Positions 50,255-60,139 of a DNA stretch of 64,000 nt are shown one piece after another. The translations under genes were made by a program, and so were the position numbers. Each line of letters begins with the position of its first letter. Within the stretch, counting starts at the first letter, position 1. A model generated the notes under the pieces. The model was not told where the DNA came from. It searched no databases and saw only the letters and a list, made by a program, of their open reading frames with translations. The stretch is from Bryopsis sp. KO-2023 (Eukaryota; Chlorophyta; Ulvophyceae; Bryopsidales; Bryopsidaceae): contig BSYQ01000001.1 in the NCBI GenBank assembly GCA_030272585.1, positions 6,510,001 to 6,574,000 on the forward strand, in the 5' to 3' direction.

Positions 50255-53200
50255 ATGGCTGAAGCCGCCCCGTCTGTGGTGGCACTGGACGTGTTGAGGC
50301 AGAGGGAGTGGGATTCGAACAAAGGCCCCAGTGGAAGCCACCGAGGGGCTCCCGGTCCAGGCCGGCCCTATGAGTTTGAAGGTATCATCTCGGAAAAACG
50401 GCGACGTTCGACGCGCGATTTGTTGTTGCGACAAGGGTGTTTCGGGACCGGCTGATGCGAGCAAGAACGCGCACGTTGACCCGAGCGAGCGGTTAGCGTC
50501 GATCACGACCGGTTCCAATTGGGGTGCTTCCCTTTCGACCCCCGCCCATGCGCATCTACCGCTCTGTTTGAAATGATGGCCAAAAAAACGTCGCGCGTCG
50601 GGAAAGATGTGAACGATGTTTCGGGATTGCGCGCACAGGGGGAGAACCTCAGTTCGCATACGTTTCGAGAACTTTGGACGTCAACAAGCAGCAGTTCGCG
50701 GCGTTCTTGGCCAGCTCGCGTGGACGAAGGAACAGCGGGTTGTTCACTGCGTTTCTGCAGCCGAGGGATGAGACGGAGGACTTGGAGGCCACGCGCGCTT
50801 TGGAACAGTGAGTGCAAGATCGAGCGTGTGTAAGTTCCATGACTGTCGGTTTCATAAAATATCTCGAGAGAAGCGACCCGCCTACTAAGATGTCGTACTA
50901 CTCCTACCATGGGGAGGGGATCGGCCAAATCACACCAAACAAAAAATCCAGAAAGGTTTGCAGCCAGAAAAGGGGGGGGGGCATTCTGCGATAAAGAAAG
51001 TGGAGAAAAAGGGAAAATCATAATCGAAATGGGGTGGAATGAAAGGGTGATGGAGGGGGGTGGGAGGTCCGTTTGAAAATTGGGTGACTGACATGCAGGC
51101 ATCGCTCGATCCTGGGGATTCGTATGATCTCGCCGTACAATGTTTTGGCGGGGATCTGGTCGGTGTTTTTGACGACGGTGGATGCATCATATACTGCATT
51201 TTTGGTCCCGATCATCTTGGCCTTCAAAGGAGGAGAAGGATTGGGGCAGTGGTCCAGGGTGGTTGAAATTATTGCAGGCAAGTTGCTTATGTTTTTTGTT
51301 TTTTTTTTCTATATCATCAGCTGGTATTTTTTCTGGATTCAGAATGTGATGAGGGAAATAATCGCTGTAGATTTCGTCCGATTGTTTTTTTTTTTTTGAA
51401 GATAAGAAATCTGATAATTTTGTATAAATTTGAGATCGTTGACTTTTTGATTAACATCGGTGAAGTTTCTTTCTCCGGATGCATGCGCTCGCTTTTTCCC
51501 CCCGATGCAAAATTTAACGGATCCTTTCAAGGTCAATGAAATGTTTTGAGAAGGCTGAACCCCACCATTGCTGTAGGATTTGTTTTTCTGTTGGACATTT
51601 TCATGAATTTCCACATCGGCTTCATAGTCCGGTATGACTACAAGAAAAAAGTGGTGATGGACAGCACCAGCGTAGCTCTGTTCTATGCAACACATGGAGG
51701 GTTATGGATTGATGTGCTCTCGGTGGTCCCTCTATTTTTCGAGGTAATCATCGTCAGATATAGTCCTACATAATTCCCATCCACCAGAATTTGCATCAGA
51801 TTTGTCCACCTAGAACTGCAAATTTTTTGCGAACCTTTTCCACTGAAAATTTTAACCACAGCATTATGGAGAGAGGTTTTTTTTTTAATTTCCCCTAGGC
51901 CTTTCCCTCCCTCTTCCTCTTATGGTGACTTTAATACCTGCTTGGGCTGTTCTCGATTCACAATAGGATTATGGTGGTGATGTCGTAGATTGCTGTGCTG
52001 CTATCAGATGAAACAGATGGCACGACTGCAATAACCATATTTCTCCGGATGTTTCGCCTGGTCAGATTGATCCGATTGATGCAGGTAGGCGTTAATTTTT
52101 CCCCATCCAAAAATTAAAAAATTAGTGATGTATCACATTCACTTCTTTGAACTTTCTTTTTCCAGAAATCTGATGTATGTGCAGATGACTGCCATCGAAC
52201 AAAGGAAAAAAAAATTCCGGACGTAATGTGCATATCTCTGCATAGAAATTGGCCAAAAGATGCCAAAAATGTTAATACATGCCAACAATGTAAAATTCTC
52301 AATCCCAGGAGTCCAAAAAAAATGCCAAAAGAAATCTATCTATTATGAATCCACAGCAAATGGTCAATGCGATCCATCGAAGAAAAGCGACCCTCGCATT
52401 GCTGAAAAAACTGCCCTTCGCCTGCGATAAGTCAGACCCTGCACCCTGACATCGTTTTCCCTTGCAGAGAATATACATCACCGCTTTTTCAGGGAAGGTG
52501 AGGAGAAGCTCGATGTTGCAGTACATTTCTTCCACCTGGATTTATCTGTTGAGCGTCGTGTACACGTTGGCTCTCATGATAAATGCCCTTGGATGCCTGT
52601 TGTATTTCACGGCGCGGATAGAGAACGATGATTTCGAGGGGACTTGGTTGGAAAAGCATTGGCAGCCATCCCACGCTGAGAATTACCTCACCAGCGTTTA
52701 CTGGGCAGTCACAACGGTGAGCAACTGGTCGAAAATATTCACAGAATTTTTAACGTTAGTCATACATGGTTTTACAGTCAAATATCAACATGGCTATGTC
52801 CCAACATGAGGCGCAGCAGAGTGAATAGAATCGTCCCCCCTGCAGAACAGAGAATTTTCCAGTAATGATTAGCGACCTGCTGCCGAGCGGTGGTTGAGCG
52901 AATCGTGAAGTGTCTGTATGGTTTTCCCCGACAGGTCACGACAGTGGGATATGGAGATATTTCCCCTCAGACTTGGGAAGAGCAAATAATCATAATGTTC
53001 TTGATGGTCACCCACATCATGCTTTTCGGTTTGCTGATCGGATCCATGAGTGAGCTCGTCAAGTCTTCCACTCAAAAAGCAAAAGCTGCAGAACATTACA
53101 AGGAAAAGATGGCATCCGTGGGCGAGTGGCTGAAGTCCCGTCAAGTTTCCAAAACGATGGCGAAAAAAGTGAACGTAAGTTGGCTTTCTGCCGAAGTTTT

Positions 53201-53620
53201 TTTCCCAACCATGGCCGTCTTGATCCTGATGCTCAGTGATCTCTCTCCCCCCCCCCCAAAAAAAAAAGGGAAAAAAAAAAGGAACCTCGACAATCACCAG
53301 GTGAATGGTAAGCCTGTGGAAAGACAGTTGATTAGCCAGTGCATGATGGGTTGCGCAATAACATCAAGGGAATATATATCAAAACGTCTGAGGGTGGATG
53401 GGTGTAATGTCTGTGCAGGCATACTATGCTGAGATTTGGGTTCGAAACACAAACTTCGATGAGGACACAATTTTGTCAGAGCTTCCCACATCATTGAGGG
53501 GAGAGATTGTGTTCAACATCACAAGGCACGTATCGTTTTGTAACTTTTGTGCAAGTGATAAATAATTGACATCAACTTGTCTGCAAATGACCTCTTCTTT
53601 TTTTAATCGGTATTTTTCTC

Positions 53621-53662
<42 letters not shown>

Positions 53663-55980
53663 GGAAGATGTCGTTGATTTTTTTGGTGTTTGATTCTCTT
53701 TTTTTTCAGGGAGCTGCTTCAAGGATTGAGCGTCTTCAAGGACGTCGATGTGACAGCCTTGGTTCAGTTGGCTGGCCGGATGGTCCCGATCGATTTGCCA
53801 CCTGGTCATGAGCAAGTCAGACAGGGGGACCCTGCAGATTCCATCTTCATTCTCGAGGTGAGAAACGGAAAGCCAGCGCTACAGTACTTGTTGATGGTGT
53901 TGGCTCTGTTTTAAAATAATAAAAAAAATGCTGTGGGTGTTTTATGCCCATCTTTGATATCGTTCCGTTGATATCGTTGTTTCATGGACAGACGCGCTTT
54001 TCGTTTCTTTTGCTTTTCCTTTTTTAAAAGTTGCCTGTGTGTGGTTCTGACACAGGATGGAACGCTTATCGTGCTGCAAGATGAGTATGAGGTCGAGCGG
54101 CTTAAAGGACCGACAACTTGCTGTGAATCTGCGATTCTGGCGTCTGATATTCCGGAACTCAGGTTGGATGATTTCCCTGGACACATGCTGATCGCTTTGT
54201 TTGCTGTCTTTTTGAAAAAGAGATACATGATACCCAACACTTCCATAAAGTTTGAAAAAATTCAAACAAATGTCGGCACATTTATCTCTTGTGGCAAAAA
54301 TTTTCAACGGATTCGATGTTGATGCCTTTATTGCATGTGTGTTTGACAGAAAACGGCCTATTACGCTTCGAGCGAGAACGGCATGTCATATGTGGGAACT
54401 GAAAGTGAAAGACATGGAGCATTTGTTTTCTTCGTATCCGACTCTGAAAGAGACTCTGACGGAGGGCTACAGAGTGTCGATGGTGACGAGGTTCAACAGG
54501 CAATCCTTGAAACCCGCCGCCTTGGAAGACAAAGTGGAGGCCGAGCTCGGAGCGGATCTGAGCGGCCACGAAGCTCTGGATTTCAGGAGGCAACTCTGTG
54601 AGGTGATTTCAACGCACGAAAAATTAAATTAATCTCACCATGCATCATCATCAGCATCATCGGGGGTTTAATCGGCATCGATGTGCATCACTCTCGATGA
54701 TGATGATGTACATGCATCACTCTTGATGATGATGATGTGATGCATGCATCACATCACATCACTTGAGTTCATGAAATTGATGTGCATTAAAAATTGGAAA
54801 TCGGTGGTTCAGACCAACGTTGCGGATGGCACGTTCCCGAGATTGATGAAAGCAACCTTGAGGAGAAGTCGGATGATCCGGGGAAGCGAGAACGGTCGCA
54901 TCACCATGGCATCTCCGACGGATCCTGAAGACACCCTCTCGGTTTCCTCGCCCCTGTCGCCCCAGACCCCCATCCTGAACATCACCGAACCCAGAAACAT
55001 CATCCACCACTTGTTGCTTACCTTGCGAGCCAATGGAGTAAACGGGATGCTTGAATTCACTGAAAGAGTGAAAGCTTGGAAAGGTGGTAGCAACGGACCT
55101 CAGGGTGGCAGCCTGTCAGACTTTGCCAACTTGCTGAAGGATTTCGATCTGAAACCTCGGCAAGTCACGGCTCTGTTCTCGCATTTAGACCCCTCGGACT
55201 CCGGAATGGTGGATCCCAGCAAGCTGATCGATTTGATTCGTTTTGCCACCATTTCTGCCCGACGGCAGCACGTTTTGATCAGAATTTTCGAGAAATTGGA
55301 TGTCGACATGACGGGGACGGTGGATGTGATGGAGCTGGTGAAGGGGTTTCAAGTGGGGTTCCACAGGGATGTGCAGAGCAGGATGCGAACACGGACGGAG
55401 GTGGTCATGATGATGTTGAGGGCGTTCAATGGAGTGGACTGGGTGACGATGGAAGACTTTTTGATGTTTAACATGTAAGTGCCCCCAGAAATCAACTAAA
55501 AAAAAAAAAAAAAAGACCACCTGCTGCAAATAAACGATACAACATAATCGAGTGAGGCACTGGATCAAATGTTGTACCTTACTGAATCTACAAGTGTGAG
55601 GTCAGCACAAAATCAGAAAACGAAACTCAACTTGCTTCTGTCCTATCGGTTAGACGCAGAATCCAACAGAGAAGTCAGAAGCACGCACAGCCATGCAAGG
55701 ATCCTCCCTTTCCCCTTCCCCCCCCCCCCCCACACCAAAAAAATTAATGAATTAAAATTAAAAATGCGCAGGTGGCAAAATTCCAAACTCGAAACCAAGT
55801 ATTGGGCAGTTTTCATTGGGAATTTTGTTGTGCAGAGCAGGATCTTTCCGTTGTTATCGCAATGATTGAATGATTGACCTTTTTTTTTTTTGATTTGTCA
55901 GGGATATGAGCATTTGCACCCAGGACACAGACACGTTCATTGAAATGGTCTGCGACCTATGGAATGTGTGTGATGTGTAG
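50255..55980 (+). CDS. Voltage-gated-type K+ channel with cyclic-nucleotide domain and calcyphosin-like EF-hand tail
   Basis: Thirteen exons join in phase to 860 residues: 50255-50381, 50639-50807, 51099-51277, 51577-51743, 51989-52084, 52468-52716, 52935-53174, 53419-53525, 53710-53857, 54056-54162, 54350-54602, 54813-55474, 55902-55980. Order: polar N-terminus; S1 about 116-141; S2 about 159-176; S3 about 199-214; S4 with Arg 234, 237, 240, 243; S5 about 268-292; selectivity filter TVGYGD (332-337), predicting K+ selectivity; S6 about 345-369; C-linker; cyclic-nucleotide-binding fold about 446-565. A linker and a four-EF-hand-like module (about 680-860) follow. Its best loop is DVDMTGTVDVME (777-788), and it ends TQDTDTFIEMVCDLW as calcyphosin does. 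This predicts a plasma-membrane K+ channel that could be tuned by voltage, cyclic nucleotide and Ca2+. Introns after exons 3 and 8 begin with GC. Confidence 0.88.
53622..53661. repeat. (AC)20 microsatellite
   Basis: Perfect dinucleotide run within the channel-gene intron between exons 8 and 9, about 50 bases before the acceptor. Confidence 0.95.
54685..54738. repeat. Two tandem 25-base copies rich in ATG/CAT triplets
   Basis: GCATCACTCT(C/T)GATGATGATGATGT occurs at 54685-54709 and 54714-54738, one mismatch apart. Each copy is partly self-complementary (CATCA...TGATG), and more CAT/ATG triplets flank both sides. It lies in the intron before exon 12, which encodes the EF-hand module. Confidence 0.85.
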
Positions 55981-57120
55981 ATTACATCGAATGTGTGGAA
56001 ACCCTGGGGAAGAAGAGCTGTTCATATGGAAATGAGGCGAATGCACGCGCACTTTTGAAATACTCAATTTTTTTTGGTTTTTTTTCCAACCCAGCAAACA
56101 GAGTTTGGGGCAAATTATTTTCCTTTTTGACAAATCTATTTACTGAGCTGACGGACCTGCCTTTTTTTTCTTGGTTTTATTGACAAATCTCTATTTACTG
56201 ATCTGACGGAGTTGCCTTTTGGATTTATTGAAGGAATGTCTGGTTTAAAAAAAAATCGAGGAAAGCAATCGATGCTGATGAATGTGAGGGGGGGGTTGGA
56301 GTGTTTTAGTTGTTTTTTTTCCTTTCTTTTTCTTTCGCTTTTTTTTTTGGAGGGGGGAAGTCGAGGAGAAAGCTCTGGGAAATTAGACGAACGTTAATGT
56401 ACGTTTTTAGGAAACACAAGATAGAATTGGGAAAGGGGGGCAGTTAGAGAGGGGTGAAAGGGATGGGTTCTGTTGTTCCACCCGCGTTCAAACTTTCTTA
56501 TTAATTGTAGTGTTAGTTTTTAGTCAATCCTGCCCATTTTGTTGGGTTGAGAACTCCTGTTAAGAAGAAAGAGACACTATTGTGTCAGAAGAGGGATAGA
56601 AATTTTTGCTGAAAGTGGAAAAAACCTCAAATGAAACTTAAAAAAAGGAAAATCAAGATACCTCAGTGTGCGCGCGTGTTGCTGGAGGAGATTACGTTTT
56701 GGTGGAGGCATGTGCTTTTTTTTCGTTCTCTGTATTTGGCAGGGCTGAGAAGATTTATATTGGGGTGGACTGTATAGTGTGAATATATATTTCATTGCTT
56801 TTTCTTTTGTTCAAGTTCTTTGATATGTACTGCTGCATGTCGCCTGAAACGCAGAGCCGAGGGAGGAACTTTTCGTTGAAAAAAAAATAAGAAGAATTCC
56901 ACTGTGGAATCGAATTTCTTTCTTAAAGAGGAGATAAGATGTGCCACACCCCAGTCTGTAATAATTCTCCATTTTGTTTTTTTAAGGTGTCAGAATAACA
57001 AATGTCAAAAACATGACACATAATGCAAACCCAGCCCAGCCATTTACATCAAGGAGAGTAGGAATGGCCACTAGAATTAAAATTACAATGTAGGACACCA
57101 CCCACAGGCCCCTGTTGATT
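55981..57120. other. Convergent 3' flanks of channel and MMTAG2 genes
   Basis: T-, A- and G-run-rich DNA with a direct repeat of the phrase 'ACAAATCT.TATTTACTGA.CTGACGGA' at about 56130 and 56183. A minus-strand frame at 56982-57227 encodes two hydrophobic segments and overlaps the MMTAG2 3' end; it is not called as a gene. Confidence 0.5.
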
Positions 57121-58182
57121 TCAGCGATGGCTCCTATGGGATCTACCATCCTTCCTCCATGAATCGTCACTGCTGTATGCTTCTCTATCCCTTTCTTTCC
57201 TCCCTTTTGAAATGTATCTACCCCCATCCCTTGACGTCACTTCCCCCCTGCTTCGTCCGTCACCTTCGGTTTGAGCAATTCCACGCCGACGAACGTTGCG
57301 TTCCCTATCCTGACCATCCCCCTCTTTTTCCTCCCTCCTTGAATCCAACCTTTCCGATATCCGTACTCTATCGTCACCCCTCAAACCATTTCCATATCTA
57401 GTTTTGCCCAAGAAATCTTCTCCAGCTTCATGTTTTCTCCTTTTAATGGATTGCCCAGGTTCGTCCCGGTGGCTTTTCTTGTCGATCCGTGCATGTCCGG
57501 GGTAAACTTCATCATTCGACTCCATCCTTCGCTTTTTCCTCGCATGTCTGTCACCACCGTCCTTATCCTTCTTGCTCTTTTTTTCGGACTTTGTCCTACT
57601 CCGATCCTTTTCCTTTTCGAGCTTCTTTTCCTTCCGCTCCTTTTTCTTCTTTTTCGAATCCTCCACACCTCCTCCACCATCCCTCGCCACCCCAGAAGTT
57701 CGTGGAATTCTCCGCCAATCAGGACCATCCAATCCCACCCCTTCCAGCACCTCTTTCACAGCCACTCCTCCCACATTACCAGGTTTAAACCCCAATCCTT
57801 TCACTCGATCAGATTCCGGCTCCTCCATCCCTGGCTGAGCTTCCCCCTCTTCTCCACCCCTCCTCAGCAACTCCTGTATTTCATGGCCCTCCAATTTCCT
57901 TTCGCCCACAGGAGCCACCGTGGGTTTTTTCAAACCGAGTGCCTCCAGCATCAAGTTCTCCTCTCTTTTCTTCACTGCCTGCCTTTCGTCTTGCAACTCG
58001 TTGCCCTCATCCTGTTTAAGCTTCGTGTACCAAAGGATATCTCTGTCTTTTTGCCATCGACCCACCGTGGCTTTCACTGAGTGCCCGAGGTAAAACACCC
58101 TATCCTTGTCCGCTTTCACGGATTCCCAGTTAAACTGGTCGCGACCGCCGCGGTTGCCTCCACGGATAGGCCCGTTATACAT
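57121..58182 (-). CDS. MMTAG2 (multiple myeloma tumor-associated protein 2) family
   Basis: Intronless, 353 residues. The N-terminal domain is diagnostic: MYNGPIRGGNRGGRDQFNW, then VKADKDRVFYLGHSVKATVG and RWQKDRDILWYTK, matching the conserved MMTAG domain of animals, plants and fungi (GGxRGGxxxFxWexvkxDkxRexYLGhS). A charged helical stretch rich in Glu and Lys follows to about residue 140. The rest is a long Lys/Arg/Asp/Ser tail with several basic clusters (KKKKKERKEKK, RKKRR), typical of nuclear, splicing-associated proteins. The molecular function of the family is poorly known; a nuclear location is inferred. The start is the first residue of the conserved domain. Confidence 0.88.
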   Translation of the reverse strand: MYNGPIRGGNRGGRDQFNWESVKADKDRVFYLGHSVKATVGRWQKDRDILWYTKLKQDEGNELQDERQAVKKREENLMLEALGLKKPTVAPVGERKLEGHEIQELLRRGGEEGEAQPGMEEPESDRVKGLGFKPGNVGGVAVKEVLEGVGLDGPDWRRIPRTSGVARDGGGGVEDSKKKKKERKEKKLEKEKDRSRTKSEKKSKKDKDGGDRHARKKRRMESNDEVYPGHARIDKKSHRDEPGQSIKRRKHEAGEDFLGKTRYGNGLRGDDRVRISERLDSRREEKEGDGQDRERNVRRRGIAQTEGDGRSRGEVTSRDGGRYISKGRKERDREAYSSDDSWRKDGRSHRSHR

Positions 58183-58952
58183 GTCTGCACCCTCCCCTCA
58201 CCAAGCTTTTCTCCCCTATTTTTTTTTTTCTGGTTTTTTCTGGGTGAACTGGAGTGGTTTTGAAAGAAAGGAACACTGGTTGCAAGAGAGAGAGGGACGA
58301 AATGATGGGAGAAAAATTCAAAGACAAAAAATGAAAGCGATTAATGGAAATGAGAGGTGAGGTTTCTTGGCGGAACGCCAGCGGATGGTGCCACTGGGTG
58401 GAGGCGCGGCATTTCATACGTTGACTTCGCAGGAGCGTTCGAGATGGGCCATCCAGAATCCAGAAAAGTCGAGGGCAAGGGGTGGGGTTGCGACTTTTGC
58501 AGGCATTTTCCCATTGACGTTCGCACTCCTGATCCAGAGGAAGGAAAAAAAACACAAAAAGAAACGAAATCGTTGCGTGCGCGGACGACCCCCGCCTCCA
58601 CATTCTGCTGGCATTTGCGTCATTAAAACGCGAGTCACCCAATTCGTGTGGTGTGTCATTTTGACAGCAAGGGTTTTGTTGCGAAATCGGCATTGTGCGA
58701 GTTGGTAGTGGCGAATTGTGCGCGCGACGGGGTGGTGTAAATTTGCGTCTGCAGAGTGGAGAAAGGAGCCTGAGAAAGTGGAATTGTAGATAAGAGAGGC
58801 GGTTTTGCCTTTTTTTTTGCTCCTGAACGAAGGAGGGAAGCGTTGGTTTGCTCGCACTGAAGGCATCAAGCGCCAGACAAGTGTTTTTTTCTGAAACGCC
58901 GTTTGGGTGGGGACGAACCGAAAAAAAAAAAAGAATCAAAGAATTTGAAATC
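58183..58952. promoter_or_regulatory. Divergent region between MMTAG2 and RGG/poly-Q genes
   Basis: About 770 bases between two divergent starts, GC-rich in the middle with CpGs. Promoter function is inferred from position. It also forms part of an unusually long stop-free minus-strand frame (58175-59482). Confidence 0.45.
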
Positions 58953-60139
58953 ATGAAAAGCGACGCGCAAGTGAGGTCCGCACCGGCGTCGATAAGCGCC
59001 TCCATGGGCTCCTCAACGAAGAAGGTGAAAAGAGTTTTCCGTCCAGACTGCATGCCCGCTTTCGCTTTTGCGTTAATTTCGACACGGGGCTGACAGGAAT
59101 TGCTGTGGGTTTCTTTTCGAAAGGTATCCGGGACATTTTGTGGGGACGCGGAACTTTTCCTTGACCAAATGTTGGAGCAGTGCAAAAAGCGCCCGAAAGC
59201 TAGAATGCCCGGTTTTGGACGTGAGTTGGTGCCATATTTTACGGAAGAAGAGTCTATGGAGGAGCTCAACGGCTTCTCAAACTTCGAAAGGTTTGTTATA
59301 TTCGCCTTATTGCTCGTGTTTTTTTTTGCTCCTTGCTTCCGGTCACTCGTGTCGGGTCGTTTCGTCGACCACGTGCTGCGTGCGCTGGTCGAGGAACACG
59401 TGCGTAGAAGCAAACAACCGGATGACGGGCCAGCTTTTTTTTTCCTCTGGTCCCTGCCAGTACTTTGCAGACCCAGCTGCACTTCATCGTAGCGAGAAGT
59501 TTTGGAATCGTTTGTGTCGCTCTCTGGTTGGAAGTTGTCGCGTTGCGGCCACTTCGCTTCTTTCCATGTCGAAATTGCCGTGCTCGTTTGGAGTGTTGCA
59601 TGCCAAATTGACGAAGGGTTGAGCTCGACTTCTGTGTTTCCAGGAATGGGCCATCTCCAAATAAGTGTTTTGGAAAGGCGGGCGGTTCGGGCAAGAGCCG
59701 TAGTCCCCGTTCCCCTCTGTCCCCTCGGTACTCGAATGGCAGGTCAAACCGCGATGGTCGAGGCGGTGCCTCCCACGATGGCTCCTGGAACGGACCTCGT
59801 GGCAAGAGGCGGCCGGCAGGTGGTTCGGGTGCGCGGGGCTACGGTCGGCAGCAACAACAACAACAACAACAACAACAGCAATGTGAAGGTTCCTTTTTTT
59901 CTAGAAAAGCCAGCAATAAAGCTGCGTCAGCAGCGAGCGTGACTGGGGCGTTTTCCTATCCCGGTCACGGCGGGGTGGAAGCTCATACCTGTCGACAGGA
60001 GGAACGAAGGATCGGCAACGCGAGCAGCCTGCGCGCATTGTTTGCGGGTCCGGGCTGCTTTCAGTCGCCTCCCCCCGAGGCTCTTCCTATGCCCCCGGCA
60101 GTACTGCTGGCGAAGGCAATCTGTCCCTTTCCTTTTTAG
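58953..60139 (+). CDS. Low-complexity RGG/SR and poly-Q protein, family unknown
   Basis: Three exons (58953-58970, 59097-59290, 59644-60139) join in phase to 235 residues. Exon 1 encodes only MKSDAQ before a GTGAGG donor. Residues 7-70 are mixed and acidic toward the end (RELVPYFTEEESMEELNGF). Exon 3 begins NGPSPNK and carries SR-like RSPRSPLSPR, then a Gly/Arg-rich stretch with RGG-type spacing (NRDGRGG, GPRGKRRPAGG, GARGYGR), a run of ten glutamines and an Ala/Ser-rich tail. This composition is common in RNA-binding proteins of ribonucleoprotein granules, but no folded RNA-binding domain is visible. The exon-3 reading is fixed by phase; another frame is also open there, so the call is moderate. 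Confidence 0.5.

Noticed and set aside
57430-58080. 216-codon plus-strand ORF
   Set aside because: It is antisense to the MMTAG2 gene and reflects that gene's Lys/Arg/Glu-rich codons.
59097-59290. eIF4E-binding protein identity for the RGG/poly-Q gene
   Set aside because: No YxxxxL-phi eIF4E-binding motif is present.
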